Counted from the first letter of the stretch, positions 8,642 to 18,232 are shown. The stretch: 63,181 bases of DNA from an uncultured Chitinophagaceae bacterium (GCA_937873715.1 CALMYJ010000032.1:1-63181), one strand, 5' to 3'. Notes: generated from the letters alone by a model not told the origin. Numbers and translations are program-made.

Positions 8642-9273
8642 CTGTAAAGTGCAGGCTCCCCCACATTTTCGAGCAGGGCATATTTTTTTATCCAGCCAAT
8701 CACGGCATCAAGGCCCTGCAGGGTCATCAGGTTGGTAAATACAAAAGGGTTGCCCTTTCGCATTGTACGGGCATCTCTTTCCATTACGCCCAGGTCGGCC
8801 AGCACATAAGGTGCCAGGTCAATTTTATTAATCACCAGCAAATCACTCCTGGTAATACCCGGGCCGCCTTTACGGGGTATCTTATCGCCTTCGGCCACAT
8901 CAATTACAAAAATAGTTACATCGGCCAGGTCGGGACTGAAGGTGGCAGAAAGGTTATCGCCGCCGCTTTCAATAAAAATAATTTCCACATCGGGTATCCT
9001 TGCTGCCATTTCTTCAACTGCTTCCAGGTTCATACTGGCGTCTTCCCGTATAGCCGTATGCGGACAGCCGCCTGTTTCCACGCCAATAATTCTTTCAGGC
9101 GGCAGCAGGGAGTTTTTGGTTAAAAATTCGGCATCTTCACGGGTATAAATATCGTTGGTAATAACCCCAAGGCTGTAGGTATTGCTTAATGCCCGGCTCA
9201 ATCTTTCAATCAAAGCCGTTTTACCAGAGCCTACAGGGCCGGCTACCCCAATTTTTATATAGTTCCTGTTCAT
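8638..9273 (-). CDS. ureG: Urease accessory GTPase UreG
   Basis: A 211-residue SIMIBI-class GTPase that powers nickel delivery to urease. The P-loop GPVGSGKTA (about 12-20), the metal-binding CPH motif in [20 protein letters not shown] (switch region) and NKIDLAP (guanine specificity) are all present. No His-rich N-terminus is seen, unlike in some plant UreG proteins. It is separated from ureF by a toxin-antitoxin pair and a 52-base gap, an unusual interruption of the accessory gene set. Confidence 0.95.
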   Translation of the reverse strand: MNRNYIKIGVAGPVGSGKTALIERLSRALSNTYSLGVITNDIYTREDAEFLTKNSLLPPERIIGVETGGCPHTAIREDASMNLEAVEEMAARIPDVEIIFIESGGDNLSATFSPDLADVTIFVIDVAEGDKIPRKGGPGITRSDLLVINKIDLAPYVLADLGVMERDARTMRKGNPFVFTNLMTLQGLDAVIGWIKKYALLENVGEPALYR

Positions 9274-9325
9274 TGTTTAAATAAATAAGGTTGTGTACTT
9301 TTTATGATATTTTCCTGCTTATTTT

Positions 9326-9943
9326 TTACCTGCATACTGTTGTGATATGCTGCTTCACTTCGGCCCAGCTTTTTACAAATGGACTAAATCCGGTAATATC
9401 AGGGTCGTCATCAGCATCATTAAAATAGGCTATGCTTTTCCACAAAAAATAAAACTGGTCAGGGCCATACTTTTTCTCAAACAGATGCAGCATGTTATTC
9501 CATCCCATTACTTCTGTTAGTGCATATATATCAAAGAAATCCTTTTTTCTGCCTCTTCCGCAAACGGTATGCATTTTCATTGCGGCAATATCGTTTGTAT
9601 GAAAAAGAGCAATGCCATTATTTTCGATGTATGGCTGAAGCAGGGTAGAAGGCTCATATACAAAATCACACTTTATGCCATTGATATATGTAAAAAGCAT
9701 GTTCCGGGTGCTGTTTACAGGTTGGAAATGAAAGCCGGGTGTTGATGAAAGCAGTATTTCAAGTTCTCTTGTATCCAGCGGTGTTGAAGAAAAAATATCT
9801 AAATCAACCGAACGCCGGTGCCCGATTTGAAGTGCCAGTGAAGTGCCCCCTGCAAGTGCAAATTTTTTTTTTATTTCCGGGATTGAAAAAATTTGCTGCA
9901 ACAGTGAGAATGTTTCTTCCTCAATGGTAAAAAGATGAAACAT
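9326..9943 (-). CDS. AbiEii/AbiGii-type nucleotidyltransferase toxin
   Basis: Nucleotidyltransferase-fold protein of the AbiEii/AbiGii (DUF1814) toxin group. The fold signature is clear: ALAGGTSLAL, then HRRSVDLDIFSS with the paired acidic residues, KCDFVYEP, and the C-terminal RGRKKDFFDIYAL motif. Related toxins in type IV systems (AbiEii, MenT) transfer nucleotides, in some cases to tRNA. The ATG at 9943 is chosen because the frame upstream (to 10105) has no family resemblance and runs inside the antitoxin gene. It overlaps the antitoxin 3' end by 23 bases. Its place inside the urease operon is odd. Confidence 0.86.
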   Translation of the reverse strand: MFHLFTIEEETFSLLQQIFSIPEIKKKFALAGGTSLALQIGHRRSVDLDIFSSTPLDTRELEILLSSTPGFHFQPVNSTRNMLFTYINGIKCDFVYEPSTLLQPYIENNGIALFHTNDIAAMKMHTVCGRGRKKDFFDIYALTEVMGWNNMLHLFEKKYGPDQFYFLWKSIAYFNDADDDPDITGFSPFVKSWAEVKQHITTVCR

Positions 9944-10244
9944 GTAAGGCAGATTTAGGAATATGAAAATAGTAACTGCAAAAGTCTGCTGTTTTGGGAT
10001 CAAGCTCCCTGCTGCGTAATACAGCGGCCGATATCTCTTCACGGGAGTACAACCTGAGCAGCATGTAAAAATCTTCCAGAGAACCCCTGAGTAATACCCT
10101 TTCAATTACATAACGACTGTTCGTTTTAAGATCCACTTTGCCTGGCTCGGCATCCCAAAAAAGATTACGGCTGAACGGAAATTTTTCCGTGTTTAGTTTT
10201 TCGTCAAGGTGTGCCGTATTGATATGATTGAAATAATTGTACAT
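9921..10244 (-). CDS. Antitoxin partner (DUF6922-like) of the AbiEii-type toxin
   Basis: A 107-residue protein placed directly upstream of, and overlapping, the toxin gene. The pattern FWDAEPGKVDLKTNSRYVIE, then RVLLRGSLEDFYMLLRLYS, then RELDPKTADFCSYYFHIP matches the DUF6922 proteins that accompany AbiEii-like toxins in Bacteroidota. It lacks a recognisable AbiEi winged-helix N-terminus. It starts 37 bases after ureF, so the pair is probably carried on the urease transcript unless it has its own promoter in that gap. The antitoxin role is inferred from position and family. Confidence 0.78.
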   Translation of the reverse strand: MYNYFNHINTAHLDEKLNTEKFPFSRNLFWDAEPGKVDLKTNSRYVIERVLLRGSLEDFYMLLRLYSREEISAAVLRSRELDPKTADFCSYYFHIPKSALHVSSFYH

Positions 10245-10281
10245 GATTGTAAAATTAGCTATTGTGTGTTATAAACAATCC

Positions 10282-10968
10282 TCAACTCATATACAACCTC
10301 GAGTACAATTGCTCATGCTGCATACAGCGTATATCAAAGCCGGTGCAACACAGGCCAATTAAATCTTCATCGGGTTGTATAGATTGCGTGGCAAGTTGCT
10401 CAATCAGTGGAAGCAGTGCAAATAATATTTCCTGCCCTTCCTGCTGGCCCAGTGGCACCAGCTTTACACTATTGGTTACAAAACCGGCGGCGGCATTATA
10501 ATAAAAACCAAACAAGGCCTCCTGCCTGCTGATACCTAATGCACAGGCAGTAAGGGCAAATACAATGCAGTAATTACCTGTGGTTTGTTGCTGCGTCACC
10601 TTTTCCGAAAAGTGCTTAAGCAAATCGTTGGCAGTAAGCGGTTGAAAAATTTTTAACAGGCGTATACCCATTTTTTTGCTGGCCTGGCGCATTTCAACAG
10701 GTAGTTTTACGGCGGTACATGCTGCATCTAACTGCAGCAGTTTATCCAGTAGCCCGTTTGCTGCTGCTGCATAGGCAAGCGAAACAAAAGCAGCATCGGT
10801 ATATTGCAGGTTTCGGCTAAGCATGCCTGTTATAAACGCCCTGGCGCTGGCTTTATCCTGCACTATTTTTTGCTGCACATAGGTTTCCAGCCCGGCCGAA
10901 TGGGAAAAGCCGCCTACAGGCAGTGCAGGGTCGCTAAGGTGCAGCAGGTGTAGTAACGCTGTATTCAT
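10282..10968 (-). CDS. ureF: Urease accessory protein UreF
   Basis: A 228-residue all-helical UreF, which regulates the UreG GTPase during urease activation. The N-terminal signature LLHLSDPALPVGGFSHSAGL is diagnostic, and the SVKLVPLGQQEGQEILF segment near residue 170 is the usual second conserved block. Its start overlaps the ureE stop by four bases (10965-10968), showing coupling. It would be expected to be followed by ureG, but a toxin-antitoxin pair intervenes. Confidence 0.94.
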   Translation of the reverse strand: MNTALLHLLHLSDPALPVGGFSHSAGLETYVQQKIVQDKASARAFITGMLSRNLQYTDAAFVSLAYAAAANGLLDKLLQLDAACTAVKLPVEMRQASKKMGIRLLKIFQPLTANDLLKHFSEKVTQQQTTGNYCIVFALTACALGISRQEALFGFYYNAAAGFVTNSVKLVPLGQQEGQEILFALLPLIEQLATQSIQPDEDLIGLCCTGFDIRCMQHEQLYSRLYMS

Positions 10969-11471
10969 GTCTGTTGGCTGGTAAGTTTCATGATTTTTGA
11001 AAAGAGGGTGCTGCCTTCGTTGCCGTGGGGGGCTACGGTGGTTTTAAGTTGCTGCAATAGTTTTTTTTGCTGCTGTTGTACCGCATAGCCCTGCGCCAGT
11101 AATAATTTGTACAAAGGCTGCTCAAAGGGTACCAGCAATTGGGCATCCTCGTAAAACAAAGGCAGGTGCTTGTTGCCAATTTCATAACATACCGATGCCA
11201 TTTCGAACATGTTTTTTGGTGCAATTACCAAACAATCGCATGGAAGTATTTCAACTGCAATAATTGTTTGCGCATCCTCAAATAAAATATCTCCTTCTGT
11301 TAAGTCAGGGCTTTCATTTAAAAACTTAATTGAAACTTCTTTGCCGCCGTTGGTTTGTTTTCTTAAAATTCTTTTTCTTGTTTCGTGCCATTCCAGTTGC
11401 AGCCAGTCAATTATCTTTCCGGCCGTTTCAAAACTTCCAAGTCGCCCAATTTTATTTTGAATGAGCATCAT
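10965..11471 (-). CDS. ureE: Urease accessory nickel chaperone UreE
   Basis: A 168-residue UreE metallochaperone that delivers nickel to the urease complex. The N-terminal domain (EWHETRKRILRKQTNGGKEVSI) and the C-terminal metal-binding domain (MFEMASVCYEIGNKHLPLF, then VPFEQPLYKLL) are both present. The C-terminus lacks the His-rich tail found in some UreE proteins, so nickel storage capacity is probably low. It starts about 40 bases after ureC and overlaps ureF. Confidence 0.92.
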   Translation of the reverse strand: MMLIQNKIGRLGSFETAGKIIDWLQLEWHETRKRILRKQTNGGKEVSIKFLNESPDLTEGDILFEDAQTIIAVEILPCDCLVIAPKNMFEMASVCYEIGNKHLPLFYEDAQLLVPFEQPLYKLLLAQGYAVQQQQKKLLQQLKTTVAPHGNEGSTLFSKIMKLTSQQT

Positions 11472-11512
11472 AAGAAATCTGTTTTAATATTTGTCATCCG
11501 TATGCTATCAAA

Positions 11513-13228
11513 TCAAAATAAAAAATACCGTTGTGCCAATGGAAGTTCCTTCATTGGCTCGCAGGTGATATGCACCCCATCCACTTTTACTTCGTAGTTT
11601 TCAGGGTTTACATCTATCTGCGGTGTGGCATTGTTGTGTATCAAGTCTTTTTTGCCAATATTGCGGCAGTTGCTTACGGGGGCTATCATCTTTTGCAGGC
11701 CATATTGCTGCACAATATTTTTTTCCAGAGATACTTTTGATACAAATGTGATGCAGGTATTGTATAAAGCCTTACCGGCTGCGCCAAACATGTGCCGGTA
11801 AATAACCGGCTGCGGCGTGGGGATGGAGGCATTGGGGTCGCCCATACGGGCTGCAATAATAAAGCCGCCTTTTATAATCATTTCGGGCTTGGCGCCAAAC
11901 ATTGATGGCTTCCACAAAATGATATCGGCCAGTTTGCCCGGCTCAATAGAGCCCACATAATTACTAATGCCGTGTGATATGGCCGGGTTAATGGTGTATT
12001 TGCTTACATATCTTTTTACCCTGTAATTATCATTCCCACTGCCTTCATCTTCGGGTAAGGCTCCCCGTTGTACTTTCATTTTATGGGCTGTTTGCCAGGT
12101 ACGGGTAATTACCTCACCTACCCGGCCCATGGCCTGGCTGTCGCTGCTCATCATACTGAATACGCCCATATCATGCAGGATATCTTCTGCGGCGATGGTT
12201 TCGGGCCTGATGCGGCTATCGGCAAAAGCTACATCTTCCGGTACCGATTTATCAAGGTGATGGCATACCATCAGCATATCTAAATGTTCATCAATAGTAT
12301 TTACCGTGTAAGGCCTTGTAGGGTTAGTGGAGGAAGGTAGTATATTGGGGTACATGGCCGCCTTGATAATATCCGGTGCATGGCCGCCACCAGCACCTTC
12401 GGTATGAAAAGTGTGTATCACCCTTCCGGCAATGGCTTCGATGGTATCTTCTAAAAAACCGCCTTCATTTAAGGTATCGGTATGTATGGCTACTTGCACA
12501 TCGTATTTATCGGCCACTTTTAGCGAGGCATCAATTACGGCTGGTGTGCTGCCCCAGTCTTCATGAATTTTTAATCCCAGTGCGCCAGCCTCCACCTGCT
12601 CTTCGATAGGTGCAGTGGTGGCACAGTTGCCTTTGCCCATAAAGCCGAGGTTCATTGGATAGGCATCGGCAGCTTCCAGCATCTTACGGATATTCCAGGC
12701 GCCGGGTGTTACTGTAGTGGCATTAGTTCCATCGGCCGGGCCGGTGCCGCCGCCGAACATGGTGGTAATACCGCTAAAAAGGGCATGATCTATTTGTTGC
12801 GGACAAATAAAATGTATATGTGTATCTATGCCGCCGGCTGTGGCAATTAACCCTGCGCCGCCATGTACTTCGGTGCTGGCGCCGATAACCATATTGGGTG
12901 TAATGCCTTCCATGGTATCGGGGTTGCCTGCTTTGCCAATGCCCACAATTTTACCGTCTTTAATACCAATATCGGCTTTTACAATACCCCAGTGGTCGAT
13001 AATCATTACGCTGGTAATTACAAAATCGAGTACCCCTTCGCTGCGTATAGCCGTTGCCGATTGTGCCATGCCATCTCTTATGGTTTTGCCGCCGCCAAAT
13101 TTGGCTTCATCGCCATACACGGTATAATCTTTTTCTATTTCTATAAACAGCTTGGTATCGCCCAGCCTTACTTTATCGCCAGTGGTGGGGCCGTACATGT
13201 TTGTGTATTTGATGCGGTTGATTTTCAT
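11513..13228 (-). CDS. ureC: Urease alpha subunit (catalytic)
   Basis: The catalytic subunit that hydrolyses urea to ammonia and carbamate. From the ATG at 13228 (571 residues) all active-site residues are present: His137 and His139 (IDTHIHF), the carbamylated Lys220 (GLKIHEDWG), His249, His275, Asp363 (SSDSQAMGR), and the flap Cys322-His323 (VCHHL). All are offset by three from the Klebsiella numbering. The frame is open upstream to an ATG at 13339, but that 37-residue extension is encoded by a heptamer repeat tract and has no counterpart in ureases. The neighbours ureB and ureA encode the other two subunits as separate chains. Confidence 0.97.
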   Translation of the reverse strand: MKINRIKYTNMYGPTTGDKVRLGDTKLFIEIEKDYTVYGDEAKFGGGKTIRDGMAQSATAIRSEGVLDFVITSVMIIDHWGIVKADIGIKDGKIVGIGKAGNPDTMEGITPNMVIGASTEVHGGAGLIATAGGIDTHIHFICPQQIDHALFSGITTMFGGGTGPADGTNATTVTPGAWNIRKMLEAADAYPMNLGFMGKGNCATTAPIEEQVEAGALGLKIHEDWGSTPAVIDASLKVADKYDVQVAIHTDTLNEGGFLEDTIEAIAGRVIHTFHTEGAGGGHAPDIIKAAMYPNILPSSTNPTRPYTVNTIDEHLDMLMVCHHLDKSVPEDVAFADSRIRPETIAAEDILHDMGVFSMMSSDSQAMGRVGEVITRTWQTAHKMKVQRGALPEDEGSGNDNYRVKRYVSKYTINPAISHGISNYVGSIEPGKLADIILWKPSMFGAKPEMIIKGGFIIAARMGDPNASIPTPQPVIYRHMFGAAGKALYNTCITFVSKVSLEKNIVQQYGLQKMIAPVSNCRNIGKKDLIHNNATPQIDVNPENYEVKVDGVHITCEPMKELPLAQRYFLF

Positions 13229-13275
13229 GTAGTGCTTAAATTTTAATGTTGAGCGTTGGTTGTGGGTTAGGAATA

Positions 13276-13324
13276 CTGGTTGCTGGATACTGGATACTGG
13301 ATACTGGTTGCTGGTTGCTGGTTG
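13276..13324. repeat. Seven-copy heptamer tandem repeat between ureB and ureC
   Basis: On the plus strand the tract is CTGGTTG once, CTGGATA three times, then CTGGTTG three times, without interruption. It fills much of the 114 bases between the ureB stop and the ureC start. The unit length is not a multiple of three, so each gain or loss shifts any frame read through it. Confidence 0.9.
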
Positions 13325-13342
13325 CCTTTGCATGGCCATCGC

Positions 13343-13651
13343 TTACTCCACCTTTCCATTTACCCCGTTACTAAAACCAACAACAATTTTATTGCCACCA
13401 AAGGGCACCAGTTCTACTGTTTTTTCTTCGCCTGGTTCAAAGCGAACGGCAGTACCTGCAGCTATGTTTAGCCTCATACCCAATGCTTTTGATCTTTCAA
13501 ACTGCATTTGCTTATTTACTTCGTAAAAATGAAAGTGTGAGCCAACCTGCACGGGTCTGTCGCCGGTGTTTACAACGGTAAGGCTTAAGGTTTTTCGGCC
13601 TGCATTAATTTCAATATCGCCTTTTGCCAAAATGTATTCGCCGGGAATCAT
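13343..13651 (-). CDS. ureB: Urease beta subunit
   Basis: A 102-residue structural subunit of the urease trimer. The start [19 protein letters not shown] and the [16 protein letters not shown] block are typical, as is the C-terminal GKVE. It is encoded separately from ureA, unlike the fused subunit of Helicobacter. It lies 76 bases downstream of ureA and 114 bases upstream of the preferred ureC start, a wide gap for a urease operon, created by the heptamer repeat tract. Confidence 0.95.
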   Translation of the reverse strand: MIPGEYILAKGDIEINAGRKTLSLTVVNTGDRPVQVGSHFHFYEVNKQMQFERSKALGMRLNIAAGTAVRFEPGEEKTVELVPFGGNKIVVGFSNGVNGKVE

Positions 13652-13727
13652 GAGTATTTATTTTAAATGATAATGATAAATTTTGAATTAACCTGTGTCC
13701 GGTGCAGTATTGTACACTCACGCTAAT

Positions 13728-14030
13728 TTATTTAATGGGGTCGTGTACGGTTACCAGCTTGGTACCATCGGGAAAAGTAGCTTCAATTTGTATTTCATGA
13801 ATCATTTCGGCAATGCCTTCCATTACATCGGCCCTGCTGAGTATGGTAGTACCGTACTGCATCAGTTCGGCTACGGTTTTACCATCCCGGGCAGCTTCCT
13901 GCAGGCGGCTGCTGATGAGGGCAATAGCTTCGGGATAATTGAGTTTAAGCCCACGGGCTTTGCGTTTTTCGGCTAATTCGCCGGCTAAAAACAATAGCAG
14001 TTTTTCGGTTTCTCTTGGCGACAGGTGCAT
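13728..14030 (-). CDS. ureA: Urease gamma subunit
   Basis: A 100-residue structural subunit. The N-terminal [20 protein letters not shown], the [12 protein letters not shown] block and the C-terminal [11 protein letters not shown] are all canonical. It is the first gene of the leftward urease operon. The 198 bases between it and the divergent L,D-transpeptidase gene must hold the operon promoter. I do not find a convincing TAnnTTTG element there, nor an obvious nickel or nitrogen regulator site. Confidence 0.95.
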   Translation of the reverse strand: MHLSPRETEKLLLFLAGELAEKRKARGLKLNYPEAIALISSRLQEAARDGKTVAELMQYGTTILSRADVMEGIAEMIHEIQIEATFPDGTKLVTVHDPIK

Positions 14031-14228
14031 GCCTCTTATTTAGTTTATTGTGTTAATGTGGTGGCAGGCAATCGAAGTATTAAAACAATGTCGTATTCAG
14101 ACAGAAAAATACCGCCTCAATATACAATAAAATTTTTTGCACCCGGGCGGCAATAATAGGTTTGTTTTTGCGCTATTACTCTTGAAATCCGGCAGCCGCT
14201 GCGCTGCTAACTGAAAAACCAGCTACAG

Positions 14229-14933
14229 ATGTTTTCTTGTATTCGACTAACCCTTATATCATTTTTGCTACTAGCGCTTACCGGTGCAAGGCCTGTTGAA
14301 GAAGGGCTTGTAGCTGTAAACCCGGCTGAGACCAACAACCTATTGCTGAATAAACATCACAACTGGAATCTTGGCAGCCAGGGCATTTCTTTCGATCTTT
14401 TTTCCTACGCTTTAAAAGGGTATACGGCATTGTGCAGGCAGGAGCTTGTAAAAAATGCAGAGGTGATTACATTGATTGACTTTAGCAAACCATCTTCGGC
14501 CGAACGGTTATTTGTACTCAATATCAAAACCGGTGCGGTTGTTTTTAAAACACTTGTTGCCCATGGCCGCAACTCCGGAAAAGAATATGCAACGGCATTC
14601 TCAAATATTGCTTCATCTTTTCAAAGCAGCCTGGGGTTTTATATTACCACAAACACGTATGAGGGTAAGCATGGTTATTCCCTGCGCCTTAAAGGGTGTG
14701 AAAAAGGAATTAATGACAATGCAGATAAAAGGGCTATCGTAATACACGGAGCCGATTATGTGAGTCATCGCTTTGTTCAGGATAATGGCTTTTTAGGCCG
14801 CAGCCATGGTTGCCCTGCATTGCCCGCAGCAGAGGCAAAAGAAATTATTGATGTGATTAAAGAAGGTACTTGTGTATTTATATATGCGCCACAAAAAAAA
14901 TATTTCAGCCAGTCGGCTTTGTTAAAAAGCTAA
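14229..14933 (+). CDS. Secreted murein L,D-transpeptidase catalytic domain protein
   Basis: A 234-residue exported protein with a signal peptide at about 1-20. It belongs to the YkuD-like L,D-transpeptidase catalytic domain family that crosslinks or edits peptidoglycan or anchors proteins to it. The active-site signature is present as IVIHGADY, then GRSHGCPALP with the catalytic Cys. The TNTYEGKHGYSLRLKG block is typical of the short Bacteroidota type. It is a single gene, divergent from ureA and followed by a terminator. Confidence 0.85.
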   Translation: MFSCIRLTLISFLLLALTGARPVEEGLVAVNPAETNNLLLNKHHNWNLGSQGISFDLFSYALKGYTALCRQELVKNAEVITLIDFSKPSSAERLFVLNIKTGAVVFKTLVAHGRNSGKEYATAFSNIASSFQSSLGFYITTNTYEGKHGYSLRLKGCEKGINDNADKRAIVIHGADYVSHRFVQDNGFLGRSHGCPALPAAEAKEIIDVIKEGTCVFIYAPQKKYFSQSALLKS

Positions 14934-14974
14934 AGGCATACGGTAATTGTTAGGCACGACAGATGAAGAAGAGG

Positions 14975-15006
14975 CCCCGTTAATCCTTACAGAGGATCGG
15001 GGTTTT
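14975..15006 (+). terminator. Rho-independent terminator after the L,D-transpeptidase gene
   Basis: CCCC-G and ATCCT arms pair with AGGAT and CGGGG (14975-15002, with a small bulge), followed by six T. It also lies downstream of the leftward PAP2-like gene and may stop both. Confidence 0.8.
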
Positions 15007-15079
15007 TTCGTTTTTAAACATGAAGCAGTCCTAAAGGCGAATGACATTTTGAACAATAGATATGGCGGATGCCGAATAC

Positions 15080-15763
15080 TTACAGGTAAAGGTATGCAGC
15101 AACAAACTGTGAGGCCACGCCAATAAGCAGGCCGGTATTAATTTCTTTGATAGTGTGATTGCTTACAATAAGACGTGAAGTGCATACAGCACCGGTGAGT
15201 ATAATTGCAGCAAATAAAGGCCAGGTCATCAGCATTGTATTGGTAGCCATTACCACTATAAAAATGCCGGTAAGCCCACCCATTCCAATGGCATGCATGC
15301 TCACTTTCATCCGGATATTGGCCATGAGCGCTGCTGAGGAAGCCAGGAAAACGCCGAAGGTAAATGCGGTTAAAATGGAAGGGATTTCAGGCTGGTTACG
15401 AAAAACAAGATAGGCCCAGAAGAAAAATATACCACAGGCGATATAGGGTATAATGCGTTCTTTTTGTGTTTTTAAAAAAACAGACTGGCTGAAGCCGAGT
15501 GCTTTTAAAAGCAATACGGTAAGTAATGGGAAAAATACCATTGTATAGGCAACACGAATGATGATCCACCATTTTTCTTTTGCATCGTAGCCTATAAAAT
15601 AATCCGGGTGTATAAAAGCCAGGAAGTACGTAACATACACTGGTATAAAAAGCGGATGAAAAATGTAAGAGAAAACCTGTGCAGTTAATTTGATTGCCGG
15701 GTTGTAATTAATTGTTATTGGCTGGCTGCTAAGTGATGGGGCTGCGTTCCATTCTGTGTTCAT
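15080..15763 (-). CDS. PAP2-like multi-pass membrane protein
   Basis: A 227-residue protein with about six hydrophobic segments. The C-terminal half (SMHAIGMGGLTG, then SRLIVSNHTIKEINTGLLIG) recalls the last two motifs of PAP2 acid phosphatases. The usual GH and the first KxxxxxxRP motif are not clearly preserved, so catalytic activity is doubtful. It starts five bases after the rpoN stop on the same strand and is probably co-transcribed with it. The function is unknown; a role in lipid phosphate handling would be a guess. Confidence 0.7.
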   Translation of the reverse strand: MNTEWNAAPSLSSQPITINYNPAIKLTAQVFSYIFHPLFIPVYVTYFLAFIHPDYFIGYDAKEKWWIIIRVAYTMVFFPLLTVLLLKALGFSQSVFLKTQKERIIPYIACGIFFFWAYLVFRNQPEIPSILTAFTFGVFLASSAALMANIRMKVSMHAIGMGGLTGIFIVVMATNTMLMTWPLFAAIILTGAVCTSRLIVSNHTIKEINTGLLIGVASQFVAAYLYL

Positions 15764-15768
15764 AAATA

Positions 15769-17253
15769 TTACAATTCTTTACGCAGCCGGGCAACAGGTA
15801 TGTTCAGTTGTTCCCTGTATTTGGCTACTGTTCTTCTTGCAATATTATAACCTTTTTCCTGTAGTAGTTCGGTAAGCCGTTCATCGCTGAGAGGGCTGCG
15901 TTTGCTTTCGCCTTCTATCAGGTTGCTGAGTATTTTTTTTACTTCACGGGTGCTTACTTCTTCACCACTGTCTGTTTGCAGGCTTTCGCTAAAGAAGAAT
16001 TTAAGGCGGTAAGTGCCAAATTCTGTTTGCACAAATTTGCTGTTGGCCACACGGCTTACCGTACTGATGTCAAGGTTTGTTTTTTCTGCAATATCCTTTA
16101 ATATCATGGGCCGCAGGTCGGTGTCATCGCCGGTAAGGAAAAAGTTGTGCTGGTATTCTACAATGGCTTCCATAGTGCTAAGCAGTGTGTGCTGCCTTTG
16201 CTTGATGGCATCAATAAACCATTTGGCTGAATCGATTTTTTGTTTGATAAAAAGTACGGCTTCTTTTTGGCGCCTGTCTTTCTTTGTGCCTTTATCATAG
16301 TCTTTTAACATATCCCGGTAACCTTCGCTGATGCGCAGGTCGGGGGCATTGCGGCTGTTAAGGGTTACTTCAAGTTTCCCGGCATTGTTAACAACAAAGA
16401 AGTCGGGTGTAATATATGTATCAGCATCGTTGCTATCGGCAACCTGGCCGCCGGGTTTTGGATTTAGCCTTATAATCTGGTTGATAACCTGGCGAAGCTG
16501 GTCGTCGGTAATACCGAGGCCACGCTGTATTTTTTCGTAATGCTTTTTTGTAAACTCATCAAAGTATTTTTCCAGCACCCGTATGGCCATGTATACATCA
16601 TCGCCTGTATTTTGCTTACGGTGCAGTTGTATAAGTAAACATTCCTGCAGGTTGCGGGCACCTACGCCCGGGGGGTCAAACGATTGAATTTGCAGTACCA
16701 GTGCATTTACCTCTTCTTCGGTAGTTTGTACATTTTGCCTGAAAGCCATATCGTTTACAATGGCACTGGTTTCCCGGCGCAGGTAGCCGTCGTCATCAAG
16801 GTTGCCAATGATTTGTTCGGCTACTTTATGCTGGTGTTCGGTAAGGTTAAGCTGGCCTAATTGCTCCAGCATTAATTCATTAAAACCTGTTTCTACCCGG
16901 TGGGGCATGGTTTTATTGTCATCACTATCGGGGTAGTTATCGTCTCTCAGCCGGTAATCGCCAACCTCGTCGTCGCCATCCTGTACATATTCGCTGATGT
17001 CGATATTTTCGTATTCATCCTCGCTGCCGTCTAAATCAAATTCATCATCCGGGTTATCAAACTCTTCTTCCACACCTTCGTATTCATCCTTTTCATCTTC
17101 CTGACCGGTTTCGAGGGCTGGGTTTTCTTCCAATTCTTCTTTAATACGGTCTTCAAGCTGGGCTGTAGGTATCTGCAGCAGCTTCATAAGCTGAATCTGC
17201 TGGGGGGAAAGTTTTTGAAGCTGTTTTTGATATAATCCCTGACTTAAAGCCAT
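15769..17253 (-). CDS. rpoN: RNA polymerase sigma-54 factor RpoN
   Basis: A 494-residue sigma-54. Region I is the Gln/Leu-rich activator-contact segment (QLQKLSPQQIQLMKLLQIP), followed by an acidic linker (about 45-110). The core-binding and DNA-binding domains end in the RpoN box ARRTVAKYREQL near the C-terminus, which reads the -24 promoter element. This is the usual single-copy form in Bacteroidota. No enhancer-binding activator gene is found in the window, so its local targets are unknown. Confidence 0.96.
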   Translation of the reverse strand: MALSQGLYQKQLQKLSPQQIQLMKLLQIPTAQLEDRIKEELEENPALETGQEDEKDEYEGVEEEFDNPDDEFDLDGSEDEYENIDISEYVQDGDDEVGDYRLRDDNYPDSDDNKTMPHRVETGFNELMLEQLGQLNLTEHQHKVAEQIIGNLDDDGYLRRETSAIVNDMAFRQNVQTTEEEVNALVLQIQSFDPPGVGARNLQECLLIQLHRKQNTGDDVYMAIRVLEKYFDEFTKKHYEKIQRGLGITDDQLRQVINQIIRLNPKPGGQVADSNDADTYITPDFFVVNNAGKLEVTLNSRNAPDLRISEGYRDMLKDYDKGTKKDRRQKEAVLFIKQKIDSAKWFIDAIKQRQHTLLSTMEAIVEYQHNFFLTGDDTDLRPMILKDIAEKTNLDISTVSRVANSKFVQTEFGTYRLKFFFSESLQTDSGEEVSTREVKKILSNLIEGESKRSPLSDERLTELLQEKGYNIARRTVAKYREQLNIPVARLRKEL

Positions 17254-17509
17254 ATACTGCCGAGTTTTTCCCCATCATCTGTATGGGAAAATATTTTTTA
17301 ATAAATGAGCATATTACCCCGGGGGTTAATACACCGTTGTAAAAAACGTATTTAGTGAAAGGAATATTTTACTATTATCCCGGAAAAGCCCTGTTACACA
17401 ATATTTTGAGTATGTAAAAGCATTGAATTGCAGGCATAGTAAAATAGCTGTTGTTATTATCTTAGTTTAAGAATAACGGGGTAAATTTACAGACATTGAA
17501 ACTTGTGCC

Positions 17510-17845
17510 GTGATTAAAAAACTTAAAATTTTGTTTTTCTGCATGATTTTTGTGGAAAGCGCCGCTTTTGCTCAAAAAAGTATCCAAAAAGCCTACACAG
17601 CACTATATGTGCAAAAAGCCCTTCCAGTTGCTTTATCGTATAGCCCTAATCCGTTGCAAGTGGTTGAGCATGATGGGAGCATTACAATTATTCCCCGTGA
17701 TTTTTATTTTTCGAATGTTGGTTTTTTTTGTAAAAAAGAAGTTCAGATAGAAAAGCGTTTGGGGTTGCCAGTCCGTTTCAGGTTAGGGAGTGTAGATGCC
17801 TGCAATTTTTTGGAAGGAAAGAGGCGTTATGCCGGAATCAAATAA
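17510..17845 (+). CDS. Small exported hypothetical protein
   Basis: A 111-residue protein starting at GTG 17510 with a good signal peptide (ILFFCMIFVESAAFAQ). The mature part of about 90 residues has short strand-like segments and two cysteines (FFCKK, DACNF) that could form a disulfide. I do not recognise a family. It stands alone between rpoN and the SusC gene. The coding call rests on the signal peptide and the length of the open frame. Confidence 0.6.
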   Translation: MIKKLKILFFCMIFVESAAFAQKSIQKAYTALYVQKALPVALSYSPNPLQVVEHDGSITIIPRDFYFSNVGFFCKKEVQIEKRLGLPVRFRLGSVDACNFLEGKRRYAGIK

Positions 17846-18131
17846 GAGCCGCAAAAGTCATTTCCAGGAATTTTGAGGGCAATTTTTCGGCCGGAGCTGC
17901 AAAAAAAGCTCATTTTTTAAAGTTTTGTAAGTTTCGTAATAATCATTCGAATTGCTAAAATTCAATTAAGCTTAATATTATATTGTTAAAAGTTAAACAA
18001 AAATTTAACTATTTGGTTATTTTACGGCAAATGCCCGAAGCTGGCAAAATGATAGCTGAAGCAGCTATAGGCCAAAAAAACTGTCCTACATATTAGTAGG
18101 TGTATAAGATAATCTGGTATTTTTAAATTTT

Positions 18132-18164
18132 ATTGAATCTATCAGCCCCCTAAACCTACTTTCT
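18132..18164 (+). promoter_or_regulatory. Possible Bacteroidota-type promoter of the susCD pair
   Basis: ATTG at 18132 and TACTTTCT at 18157 are spaced 21 bases apart, close to the TTTG / TAnnTTTG pattern of Bacteroidota promoters. The match is imperfect. The rest of the 387-base gap 17846-18232 is AT-rich, with one small hairpin near 18090 (CCTAC...GTAGG) and nothing else I can name. Confidence 0.3.
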
Positions 18165-18232
18165 TAGAAATGATTTAAGGGTGTTGAAACACTGATTTCT
18201 TTAATTGTTTTATTCATTAAACCAAAACGAGT

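Noticed and set aside
9944..10105. A 54-residue N-terminal extension of the AbiEii-type toxin
   Set aside because: It runs inside the antitoxin gene in another frame and has no similarity to the toxin family. The ATG at 9943 fits the fold start.
12828..13246. Two overlapping plus-strand frames opposite ureC
   Set aside because: Both are antisense shadows of the highly conserved urease alpha subunit.
13229..13339. A 37-residue N-terminal extension of UreC
   Set aside because: It is encoded by the heptamer tract, and ureases start at the MKINR-type sequence. I keep the ATG at 13228 and report the repeat as a finding instead.
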